A stretch of DNA of 32,428 nucleotides from IMG/VR virus record IMGVR_UViG_3300031673_000299, positions 1 to 32,428 of that record. One strand, written 5' to 3'. This DNA is from a virus. The notes beneath the pieces were generated by a model. It saw only the letters and a list, made by a program, of their open reading frames with translations, made no database searches and had not been told where the DNA came from. The position numbers were made by a program, and so were the translations under genes. How positions within the stretch are numbered: position 1 is the stretch's first letter; every line of letters starts with the position of its first letter. Below are positions 13,324-19,901 of this stretch, piece by piece.

Positions 13324-13343
13324 GCTGGGGCTCAGGCCCCAGC
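13324..13343 (-). promoter_or_regulatory. 8-bp perfect hairpin between small genes
   Basis: GCTGGGGC-CTGA-GCCCCAGC is a perfect 8-bp stem with a 4-base loop on the coding strand. It lies between two small genes, about 40 bases before the next start. It has no T-run, so attenuation, RNA processing or stability is more likely than termination. Confidence 0.6.
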
Positions 13344-13371
13344 TACCAGGGGCGAACGGCAGGGACAATCG

Positions 13372-13596
13372 TCATACGATAACAATGTGGGGGGCGAGGG
13401 GGCCGCGGCGGGATACGTGGGTCACCGTGAGCTTTCGCAGTTCGTGGCGAAGATCATCAGCAAGTGCGCGACACTCATCATCGATGCCGTTGCGAATGAC
13501 TACCACCCAGCCGCCACACTCGCCCTGTCTGTGGTAAGCCTGATGGCCGAACACCGTTAGGTTTCTCGCCAGTTGCTCGGCTTTGCTTGCGGTCAT
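13372..13596 (-). CDS. Small hypothetical protein, first gene of the cluster (74 aa)
   Basis: Not recognised. It opens with a helix (TASKAEQLARNLTVFGHQAYH), then has a strand (GGWVVVIRNGIDDE) and a second helix (CRALADDLRHELRKL). The ATG at 13596 has GAGGAGGGA about 8 bases upstream. An in-frame extension to 13695 would start upstream of the promoter at 13643-13670 and is rejected. It is the first gene downstream of that promoter. Confidence 0.7.
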   Translation of the reverse strand: MTASKAEQLARNLTVFGHQAYHRQGECGGWVVVIRNGIDDECRALADDLRHELRKLTVTHVSRRGPLAPHIVIV

Positions 13597-13612
13597 CGTC
13601 TCTTCCCTCCTC

Positions 13613-13624
13613 GGGCTCTTGCCC
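13613..13624 (-). promoter_or_regulatory. Hairpin-RBS leader, copy 4
   Basis: GGGC-AAGA-GCCC on the coding strand, followed by GAGGAGGG and the start at 13596. It lies at the very 5' end of the predicted cluster transcript. Confidence 0.45.
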
Positions 13625-13642
13625 CGCTTCTCATCTACCCTA

Positions 13643-13670
13643 ATTTTACCATATGCTAAGCAGATGTCAA
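13643..13670 (-). promoter_or_regulatory. Near-consensus leftward promoter of the small-gene cluster
   Basis: A perfect -35 TTGACA (13670-13665), 16-base spacer, and -10 TAAAAT (13648-13643) with one mismatch to TATAAT, in an AT-rich island within GC-rich DNA. Transcription would begin near 13636 and run leftwards through six small genes. This is the best promoter in the window. Confidence 0.85.
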
Positions 13671-13694
13671 TAAGATTCCGACAGTTCTTGTCCA

Positions 13695-13716
13695 TTTCGG
13701 GGAACTATTTTCGGGG
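13695..13716. repeat. Direct repeat TTTCGGGG x2 upstream of the promoter
   Basis: TTTCGGGG occurs at 13695-13702 and 13709-13716, 14 bases apart start to start, 25 bases upstream of the -35 box. A second pair, TCCTGGGG, lies at 13718-13725 and 13739-13746. They could be regulator sites; chance is not excluded in G-rich DNA. Confidence 0.35.
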
Positions 13717-13729
13717 CTCCTGGGGGACT

Positions 13730-13951
13730 CTAGGGGCGTCCTGGGGCAGGGCGCCGCGCTTCCCGGCGTTCGAAGGCGATCCAGCGCTGGTGTTTCGCCT
13801 CTAGGGTTCGCTGCCAATGGGCAAAGAGACCGGGTTCTTCCCGGCCGAGGGAGCGCAGGGCGGTGACAAAGTCTCCCGTATCAATAGGCAGTCGCGCAGG
13901 TCGGCTCTGCCGAGGCCCGCCGCGACTGTCCTGGCGCGTACGAGTTGCCAT
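13730..13951 (-). CDS. Small hypothetical protein overlapping the gene before it (73 aa)
   Basis: Function unknown. After a basic disordered start it has a helical part (GDFVTALRSLGREEPGLFAHWQ and following) ending in an Arg-rich helix. GGGAGG lies 7 bases before the ATG, a good ribosome site, which favours it as a real gene. It overlaps the 3' half of the 78-residue gene in another frame by 151 bases. It is last before the small-cluster promoter. Confidence 0.6.
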   Translation of the reverse strand: MATRTRQDSRGGPRQSRPARLPIDTGDFVTALRSLGREEPGLFAHWQRTLEAKHQRWIAFERREARRPAPGRP

Positions 13952-14037
13952 CCCTCAGCCTCCCATTGTGGCTTGAGTTTCCATCCATTCTCGTGGGGAT
14001 CGCAACACTCGCCCAACCAGACGCGGATGAACTCCAC
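13801..14037 (-). CDS. Small hypothetical protein (78 aa)
   Basis: Its ATG directly follows the TGA of the HExxH gene. The first 40 residues (MEFIRVWLGECCDPHENGWK, WEAEGWQLV) look like a folded protein, but the rest is less protein-like and shares DNA with the next gene in another frame. The two frames might once have been one gene joined by a shift near 13920-13950. Alternatively, only the first half is structured. Confidence 0.5.
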   Translation of the reverse strand: MEFIRVWLGECCDPHENGWKLKPQWEAEGWQLVRARTVAAGLGRADLRDCLLIRETLSPPCAPSAGKNPVSLPIGSEP

Positions 14038-14454
14038 TCACTCTTCCCCGTAGGCCTTGAGCAGCGCGCAGGTGATGGCCTCGCAGGTGCGTTCCTCGGC
14101 ATCGGAGCGCCACTCGTCGAGAACCTTGCCGGCCGTGCCGAATGCGCCGGCCCCCCGTTCGCAGGCCAGCGTCAGGGGCGCGAGCAGCATGTGAACCACC
14201 TCGTGGCAGGCAATGTCGTTCTGTGGGGCCGCCTCCGGGTTATACTCGACGATGGCGTGACGATAGACGTACTGGTCCTGCTGGGTTACCGCGCTATACT
14301 GCGTACCCGTCAACTCCTCCGAGGCCTTGACGGATACGATCCATCCGGGCTCGTGCGGAATCAGTACGCGCTTGACCCACTTCTGAATCAGTCCATCCCA
14401 ACTATTGGCACGGCGACCAGCCGCAGGCGTGGCAGATTTGGCATGCCGACTCAT
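14038..14454 (-). CDS. Small putative zinc metalloprotease with HExxH motif (138 aa)
   Basis: The helix CHEVVHMLL gives a zinc-binding HEVVH motif (residues 84-88). Glu121 or Glu125 in DAEERTCEAI could be the third ligand, as in gluzincins. The upstream strand (YRHAIVEYNPEAAPQNDIACHE) resembles the edge-strand layout before the active helix in SprT- and ImmA-like phage peptidases. Substrate unknown. The gene begins in an ATGA overlap with the phosphoesterase gene, so the two are co-translated. It sits in the late transcript but beyond the lysis genes. Confidence 0.7.
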   Translation of the reverse strand: MSRHAKSATPAAGRRANSWDGLIQKWVKRVLIPHEPGWIVSVKASEELTGTQYSAVTQQDQYVYRHAIVEYNPEAAPQNDIACHEVVHMLLAPLTLACERGAGAFGTAGKVLDEWRSDAEERTCEAITCALLKAYGEE

Positions 14455-15497
14455 GGACGACCTCCATCCCGCAGTCGGGACACAATATCGGCGGCGACCT
14501 CAATTCCTCGGATGCACTGCATCTCGTGTCGGTCAGGCCAGAAGATGATAACGGGGATGGTGGGCTGGGATTCCCCGAAGTCATGCGAGTCTGAAAAGTT
14601 GTCATAGGGTTTGTAGCTTCCTGGCCGGACGAGGATGCTGTGCTTTCCTTCATGCTCTACCTCTTGAATGCCGAAGATGTGTTTGTCGGCATGCGCCACC
14701 ACGTCATAATGCCGATCAAAATACAGGGTGCGGATGTTGCTGTGCGTCGGGTTCCACTGACTGGTCCCACGGGCCTTGTGGCGAACCGCGATCTCGTATT
14801 GCTGCTCGCCGACCTGCAGGTGGATGGTGCCGCCGTGTCGCAGGTACGGAATCTTGAAGTCGTGACTCAGCCATTCCACGGGGTCAAAGGCGGCCATCTG
14901 GCTTGCCCAATGGTCGTGCTGTCCGGTCACGTCGCCAAGGACTTTGCCCTGCAGGTATTCCCGATAGGAGGCCCAGACATAGTGGCGTTGTATCTTGACG
15001 GGAACCAAGGCCTCTTGCGCCCCATCCTGCATGGTTGGCTTGATGAACGCATCGCAGAAGTCGCCCAGCTCCGCGGTGTAGAGGCCGGCGGTATCCCGGA
15101 TGATCGCATTGTCCCGCCGGAGTAGTTTGTACAGCGTGTTCTTATTTCCCGCGTGCCAGTCACCGCGGAAGGCCACCGCGATGGGCTGATCGGTGGCGAT
15201 TACGACAGGTACCTCGCGCTGCGCGGTATCCCACTTCTGGTGTTGTTCGGCTGCCGTTTCGAGGAAGTCTAGCAATTCCGTCGGGTCTGGCGGATACTCC
15301 TTCAAGCCCGGAAACTCAGGCGCCACATGGCCGGACTGCGCGGCCGGGGATCGGCCATTCCTGTCTCGGAGCACCCCCGCGTCCCGCACGATCTTTCGCA
15401 CGCAATAGAACGTGAGCCCGAGGTCGTCACGGATGCGGTCAAGGGAATCGCCCCGCGCATAGCGCGTGAGGACCTGCTCGGTAATCGCTGGGTCCAT
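14451..15497 (-). CDS. HTH-calcineurin-like metallophosphoesterase (348 aa)
   Basis: Residues 1-45 form a small helix-turn-helix (RYARGDSLDRIRDDLGLTFYCVRKIV). The rest is a calcineurin-like phosphoesterase: D113/H115 in FRGDWHAGN, D146 in LGDFCD, H194-D195 in TGQHDHW (Gln replaces the usual Asn of GNHD), H240 and H269. Such metal enzymes act on nucleic acids or nucleotides. A DNA-binding N-terminus points to a nuclease or DNA-end function, which is inference. GGAGGT lies 6 bases before the ATG. A strong hairpin separates it from the lysis block, so it may be expressed differently. Confidence 0.8.
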   Translation of the reverse strand: MDPAITEQVLTRYARGDSLDRIRDDLGLTFYCVRKIVRDAGVLRDRNGRSPAAQSGHVAPEFPGLKEYPPDPTELLDFLETAAEQHQKWDTAQREVPVVIATDQPIAVAFRGDWHAGNKNTLYKLLRRDNAIIRDTAGLYTAELGDFCDAFIKPTMQDGAQEALVPVKIQRHYVWASYREYLQGKVLGDVTGQHDHWASQMAAFDPVEWLSHDFKIPYLRHGGTIHLQVGEQQYEIAVRHKARGTSQWNPTHSNIRTLYFDRHYDVVAHADKHIFGIQEVEHEGKHSILVRPGSYKPYDNFSDSHDFGESQPTIPVIIFWPDRHEMQCIRGIEVAADIVSRLRDGGRP

Positions 15498-15524
15498 TCG
15501 CCTACCTCCAGCCGGGATGGACGC

Positions 15525-15551
15525 GGGGAGTGCGCGCCAAGGCGCACCCCC
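15525..15551 (-). promoter_or_regulatory. 10-bp stem-loop between lysis block and phosphoesterase gene
   Basis: GGGG-GTGCGC pairs with GCGCAC-T-CCCC on the coding strand with one bulged T and a 6-base loop. It lies about 15 bases after the stop of the secreted-protein gene. It lacks a T-run; it could be a weak or factor-dependent terminator or a processing site. Confidence 0.55.
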
Positions 15552-15566
15552 ACGCCGCCCGTTCGC

Positions 15567-15977
15567 TTAGAGCGCCACGCCAAAGCTAGCGAAGACGCCT
15601 ACACCCGCATCCGTGATGTAGCACAGCCCAGCCCGCGCCGCCGTGCGCGAACCCTCTGCCTCGTACAACGGCAGGCTCACGCCGACCGCGAGCTTCACGT
15701 CGTTCATGTCCGTCGGCAAGCCCAGGGAACCCTTGCTGTGCAGCAGTAGATGGCCCTGGAGGTTCGCGCCGACGTACTGCGGGATTGTCCCCAGGCTAAG
15801 CGATTCCGGCTCCTCGATAGGCAGAGCCTTGCCGCTGAGGTCATAGGCGAGGAATGAACCTGTCCCGCCCGACAGCGGTTGCACGATGGCGATACCGCCG
15901 GACTCGAAGAGTAGGCCCTCCGCCTGCGCCGGCACCGCCAGACACAGCAGTACGGCAAACAACACTAACAGTCTCAT
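15567..15977 (-). CDS. Secreted hypothetical protein, beta-rich (136 aa)
   Basis: A clear signal peptide (1-19, LLVLFAVLLCLAVPAQA) is followed by about 115 residues of alternating Gly-rich and hydrophobic stretches (FLAYDLSG, VKLAVGVSLPLYE, GLCYITDAGVGVFASFGVAL). The look is that of a small beta structure, possibly membrane- or surface-associated. AAGGAG lies 7 bases before the ATG, and the start overlaps the previous stop as ATGA. Its place after the cell-wall hydrolase suggests a lysis or envelope role, which is unproven. Confidence 0.7.
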   Translation of the reverse strand: MRLLVLFAVLLCLAVPAQAEGLLFESGGIAIVQPLSGGTGSFLAYDLSGKALPIEEPESLSLGTIPQYVGANLQGHLLLHSKGSLGLPTDMNDVKLAVGVSLPLYEAEGSRTAARAGLCYITDAGVGVFASFGVAL

Positions 15978-16180
15978 CTGTTCTCTCCTTCGCAGGCAGC
16001 TTCTTTGAGCTTCGCCTGCGCGACTGTGATGATGGAGGCGAGCGCCGCCAAATCCTCAGCGGTCAACTCGTCCTCCCTCCTCCCGGCCACATCGACTCGA
16101 AGGAAACACTTTGCCCGCTTGAACCAGAACTCGACGGGCCGGCCAAACAACCTCACTTCACCGATCTTCTCATTCAGCAC
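15974..16180 (-). CDS. Small hypothetical protein of the lysis block (68 aa)
   Basis: Not recognised. The centre reads GEVRLFGRPVEFWFKRAKCFLRVDV, beta-like and basic, followed by a helix (TAEDLAALASIITVAQAKLKEAAC). I chose the GTG at 16180, which has GGGAGAG 7 to 8 bases upstream and overlaps the endopeptidase stop by 7 bases. The ATG at 16225 would overlap that gene by 52 bases. Confidence 0.6.
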   Translation of the reverse strand: MLNEKIGEVRLFGRPVEFWFKRAKCFLRVDVAGRREDELTAEDLAALASIITVAQAKLKEAACEGENR

Positions 16181-16695
16181 GGTATTCTCTCCCAAAGCGC
16201 GTCGATTTTCCCCCCCGAAGTCCAACGGTTTGCGTGTTCGTTCGGGCGGAGGATAGTCACCATCCCGCCCTTGCTACTCGTCGCCTCAATGGTGAAGCCG
16301 CGCCCGAGACTCAGCCCGACGTGCCCATGTCCGGTGTTCGGGTCCGGCCGCCGAAACAACAGGCAACCCACATTCTCCAGGGCGGCATCGACGGTGATCT
16401 CCCGCACCCATTGCGCCTGCACCCAGGACCCATGCCAGCGCGCGATCGGTAGCGTGGCCCCGTTGTGCTCGATGAACTCCAATCCGCCGCCGAGGGGGAA
16501 CGGGCAACCGTCCAGCATGACGCGGGAGGCCACGAGGGTGTGAACGAACCCTGAGCAGTCCATTGGTTTGTCGGGTGGGGGCAGCACCGTCAACGCGCCG
16601 AGCTTGGCCCCGAGCAGGTATGGGTGCCTGAGCAGACGCAGGGCGAGTTCGCGTACGCCCACGACGCGAGTGTAACTGGTGGCTACGACGGGCAT
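16174..16695 (-). CDS. NlpC/P60-family peptidoglycan endopeptidase, probable endolysin (173 aa)
   Basis: A cell-wall peptidase. The catalytic Cys47 lies in MDCSGFVH at the head of a helix and the His125 in GHGHVGLSLG on the following strand; the third polar residue is not certain. The family usually cleaves between D-gamma-glutamyl and meso-diaminopimelate. There is no wall-binding domain and no signal peptide, so release through a holin is expected. The holin-like gene just upstream supports this. A role as a tail-tip hydrolase is possible in principle, but the position far behind the fibre gene argues for lysis. Confidence 0.85.
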   Translation of the reverse strand: MPVVATSYTRVVGVRELALRLLRHPYLLGAKLGALTVLPPPDKPMDCSGFVHTLVASRVMLDGCPFPLGGGLEFIEHNGATLPIARWHGSWVQAQWVREITVDAALENVGCLLFRRPDPNTGHGHVGLSLGRGFTIEATSSKGGMVTILRPNEHANRWTSGGKIDALWERIPC

Positions 16696-16699
16696 GTCA

Positions 16700-17008
16700 T
16701 CATCCTTCTTTCCGGCGGGTGCGGTGAGCGCAGTCCGAGATGATCGCCGCCAGACCCTTCACTTCGTTGCAGGTGTCCTGGAACGCTTCGGTCATTGGCC
16801 CCAGGTGGTTCTGGAGGAAGGCCCGGTTGTTCTCGGACTCCTGCCTGAGGGCCGCGAGGAAGTCAACCCGCGCGGCCGCACCATCCTCGCGATGCCGATT
16901 GACGATTCGCTCGAATCGGTAGAGCAGGAGCGCGGCGAGAAGCAACGCGCCGCCCATCGGCACCCCCAGGGCTTTGATTAGTTCGATGTTTAGCAGTCCG
17001 GTGTCCAT
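16700..17008 (-). CDS. Holin-like small membrane protein with coiled coil (102 aa)
   Basis: One transmembrane helix near the N-terminus (about residues 10-30, KALGVPMGGALLLAALLLY) is followed by a charged helical domain (RFERIVNRHREDGAAARVDFL and following) typical of a coiled coil. Size, topology and position directly before the NlpC/P60 endolysin are those of a phage holin or XhlA-type lysis partner. GGGGG lies about 8 bases before the ATG. Confidence 0.65.
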   Translation of the reverse strand: MDTGLLNIELIKALGVPMGGALLLAALLLYRFERIVNRHREDGAAARVDFLAALRQESENNRAFLQNHLGPMTEAFQDTCNEVKGLAAIISDCAHRTRRKEG

Positions 17009-17041
17009 GTCATTGCCCCCTGGCCTTGGCTGAGCACGGCC

Positions 17042-17449
17042 TCACGCTGTCCGTTCGTCTGGCGGATCGCCCTCTGGATTTGCCGCCCCACACAGTCGCA
17101 TCAGTGGCGCCAACATCAGCACGCTGCTTCCGCCAATATGCCCCTCGCGCTCGGCTACGCGGCCGCGCTGAATGTCCTGGCGAATGCCTTCCTTCAGGAT
17201 GTCGCGGTCGGCATCATCCATCTCCAGCGCGCCGTCGGCCTTCATCGCCTGGACGATACGGATGCCGAACTCCTGGATGCGCAGGACCTCCTCGCCCTCG
17301 CGCGGGCGCATACCACCGACGACGTTGGCAAGGGCGTGCCCGATTGTGATTACGAGTCCCTTCCCGTCGCCGGCGGGAACAACAATCGTCTCTCCGTCGA
17401 AGTTCGTGATCGTCTGATTTACATTGACCGCCTGCTTGTCGTCTGCCAC
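17042..17449 (-). CDS. Hypothetical protein between tail fibre and lysis genes (135 aa)
   Basis: Function unknown. It starts with a polar segment (DDKQAVNVNQTITNFDGETIVVP), then a short hydrophobic stretch (GLVITIGHALANVVGG) too weak for a clear membrane helix. Charged helices follow (EEVLRIQEFGIRIVQAMKADGALEMDDADRDILKEGI). It might be a small tail-tip or fibre accessory protein, judging only from position. GTG start. Confidence 0.65.
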   Translation of the reverse strand: MADDKQAVNVNQTITNFDGETIVVPAGDGKGLVITIGHALANVVGGMRPREGEEVLRIQEFGIRIVQAMKADGALEMDDADRDILKEGIRQDIQRGRVAEREGHIGGSSVLMLAPLMRLCGAANPEGDPPDERTA

Positions 17450-17459
17450 GGGTTCTCTC

Positions 17460-17708
17460 CTATGGTGTCGCTGAGTCGTTGCTTTCGTAAGTGCCCTCGT
17501 CCAAGTCCACGATTGGCGACGGGATAGCGGCTACACTCTCGGCGACGCGCTTATCCCAATCCCGGTCAAGCAACGCCACCAGCGCGGCGAAGGCCTGCGG
17601 ATGCTGGGTATGAAGCGCCTTCAGAAGTCCGCGCAACCTCGTGTCGTTGGCGAGCAGCTCGCGCAGTTCGTATATTCTCGCCTGCCATCTCGTCGTCGGT
17701 TGGAACAT
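17460..17708 (-). CDS. Small hypothetical protein after the tail fibre gene (82 aa)
   Basis: Not recognised. Helical throughout: TTRWQARIYELRELLANDTRLRGLLKAL (in two helices) and AFAALVALLDRDWDKRVAES, with an acidic C-terminal tail. GGAG lies 8 bases before the ATG. Small helical proteins in this position can be fibre-assembly chaperones, but there is no specific sign here. Confidence 0.65.
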   Translation of the reverse strand: MFQPTTRWQARIYELRELLANDTRLRGLLKALHTQHPQAFAALVALLDRDWDKRVAESVAAIPSPIVDLDEGTYESNDSATP

Positions 17709-17718
17709 CTCGTGTCTC

Positions 17719-19899
17719 CTAGTTGATCGCCCACATCGTACATTGGCGCATAGTCGCCGAGTTGAGGACGGCAGCCGTATCCCAATCCCACGTCACTTCG
17801 AGGTTAGCCGCGAGAGTCGTGTTCACGGGGCGAAGGCCTCCAGTAGCGGGAGTGATATTTACGCGGGCTGAGCCACCCGCAATATCGTTCCAGAGATACA
17901 GGGTGCCTTGCGCCTCCACCGTACCTCCGGCACCCGCGGTGCGCCCCTGTATCACAGCATCCAGTACCCAGAGGCCCGTCGCCACGCCTCCCAGTTCGCC
18001 CTGATCCCATCGGAGCAAGGTCACGGCCCCAAACTTGAGGGCAATGGACTCCCCACCAGGCGGAGCAACCTTGGTCGTGAAGGTGCCACTGGCCCGGACG
18101 TGAACGCCCTTGGGGGCCACCCCCGCCAGCGCCCACCAATGCGCGGGGAGGGGCAAACTGCTCGACTGAAAGGCTGTCTCAGCCGCCGTGTCCTGTATGG
18201 TGTCGCCCGCCTGAATGGCGGTTTGCATATGTAGCACGCCCGCCATGCGCTGTGCTATCCCTGCGGCCTGGAACATCGGAGAGCGATAGAGGTTGTAGTA
18301 TGCTACCTCTCCGTCTGTCGTCGGTGCCGCCGCGTGCGCGTCAGAAAAATACTGCCTTGCGAAGCCGAGGGCCGAGGTGCCGAGAGCAACCACGTCGTCT
18401 GTTGCCCCGTAGATAGCATTGCTGTATGGGCTAATAACAATGCCAGAGGTGTCAACAAGTGACCCGCTATGGAAAAATTGATGGTGACGCCCAGAGATGT
18501 AGTTCAGGTAGTAGGAGGTGACCCCGAAGCCATACGTGCCGCCGTACAGGTTGATATGGGAAATGCTGGGGGATGCTGGTGTGTTGTCGTAGTAGTCGGC
18601 GAAGTGCAGCATCGGCGTTGGGGCTGCGCCAGTTACGCCAGCCAGGAGTTGCAGTTGCCCCACCGATGTCAACCGCGCCCGTTCTACCCCGAGTGTCGCC
18701 AAGCCCAGCGCACCCGCGGCTTGAGAAAACATGCCGTCTGTCGTGCGCCCGACAAAGGAGCATGGCGGAAGGGCCGCGCTGCCCACCCCGAGGAGAAGCT
18801 GGTTGGTCACGTCGTCGTACTGGAGGTTGGCGACGTCATGCGCGATCTCATTGGCGGCATTCGCGAACAGTACCGCCCCCGAAGGGAACGGCATCTGCGC
18901 GGTGAGGTCGGTATATTGTGTAACGTCAAGGTGGTAGTAGTCCGGGCCAAGGCCCTGCAACCCACCCAGCCAGTTGTGATCCACCACGCCGCCACTCGCC
19001 GTAGCCGAACTTGTCCGCAGGCCACTCCATCCGCTGCTCGGGCCAATGATCTCCATGTCGTGGTGGACGCCGGCGACGCGCCGCGCCGTAGCGCTCTCGC
19101 CTATCCCGGGCGCGAGCGCCCCATCCGCCAACGGTATATCCTCAATCGTGTAAGTCCGCTCGTAGAGACGGAACCAGGTCGCGCGGTTCGCGTAGCTGTC
19201 GTAGGTACTGCCCGCATCGGGATAGGGATCGCCCGCATTGTCGACGAGGGTGACTCCCGCGCCGACCTCCAGGTAGCGACGGGCGAAAACGTAGGTGCCG
19301 TCCCACTCGTCAACAGGCGCCAGGCGCGGATCGGAAGCGCAGAGGGCGAGCCAATAATAGGTCCCCGTGTTCAGGGTAATGTCGTTGGCGACGAGATAGA
19401 TAAGCGTCCAGTAGTCGTCACTGATCTGATGGGCATGACGGTATCCCAGCACGCCGACCAGGGTGCGGGCGACCGTGAAGTTCGCGTCCGTGCTGGAGAA
19501 GATCGCCACCCAAACGGAGTTCTCTCCCACGACTCCCGGCGGCGAGGTGTGGAGCTGAATCTCGACTCCGTTGACGATGGTCTGTCGCGCGACAGTGAAC
19601 CGGGAAATGGAATGCCGCGGAGCGACCCCCACCCATTGGCTAATCGGAATGTGGTATCCGTCATCATGCCGGTCATTCGCGAAGCCGGCGAACTCGTCCC
19701 GAAGAGGTATCGCGTCGACGGTATTGCCGGTAGTGTAGATGACGCGCACCGGCTCTGTTTCCAGATGGTCCCAGACAGTCAGCAGGGTGAAGCGCTTCTG
19801 ACCCTCCAGGAAACTGACCGGCATACCCAGGGTCGGCACCAGGGATTCAGGGAACGTACCCAACCCTGTCGGTGTCTGTTCCGGTCGATCTCCCGCCAT
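17719..19899 (-). CDS. Tail fibre / receptor-binding protein candidate (726 aa)
   Basis: It probably contacts the host surface. The N-terminal 300 residues contain beta-sandwich-like modules rich in Tyr/Trp (VWVAIFSSTDANFTVA, YYWLALCAS). The middle has Gly/Ala/Ser-rich repeats typical of trimeric fibres (DVTNQLLLGVGSAALP, ALGTSALGFARQYFSDAH). The C-terminal 150 residues form another beta domain. There is no chaperone-type autoprotease motif. The true start is ATG 19899, 2 bases after the hub gene stop; the in-frame start at 19977 overlaps that gene. Position after the baseplate hub supports the call. Confidence 0.75.
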   Translation of the reverse strand: MAGDRPEQTPTGLGTFPESLVPTLGMPVSFLEGQKRFTLLTVWDHLETEPVRVIYTTGNTVDAIPLRDEFAGFANDRHDDGYHIPISQWVGVAPRHSISRFTVARQTIVNGVEIQLHTSPPGVVGENSVWVAIFSSTDANFTVARTLVGVLGYRHAHQISDDYWTLIYLVANDITLNTGTYYWLALCASDPRLAPVDEWDGTYVFARRYLEVGAGVTLVDNAGDPYPDAGSTYDSYANRATWFRLYERTYTIEDIPLADGALAPGIGESATARRVAGVHHDMEIIGPSSGWSGLRTSSATASGGVVDHNWLGGLQGLGPDYYHLDVTQYTDLTAQMPFPSGAVLFANAANEIAHDVANLQYDDVTNQLLLGVGSAALPPCSFVGRTTDGMFSQAAGALGLATLGVERARLTSVGQLQLLAGVTGAAPTPMLHFADYYDNTPASPSISHINLYGGTYGFGVTSYYLNYISGRHHQFFHSGSLVDTSGIVISPYSNAIYGATDDVVALGTSALGFARQYFSDAHAAAPTTDGEVAYYNLYRSPMFQAAGIAQRMAGVLHMQTAIQAGDTIQDTAAETAFQSSSLPLPAHWWALAGVAPKGVHVRASGTFTTKVAPPGGESIALKFGAVTLLRWDQGELGGVATGLWVLDAVIQGRTAGAGGTVEAQGTLYLWNDIAGGSARVNITPATGGLRPVNTTLAANLEVTWDWDTAAVLNSATMRQCTMWAIN

Positions 19900-19901
19900 G
19901 C

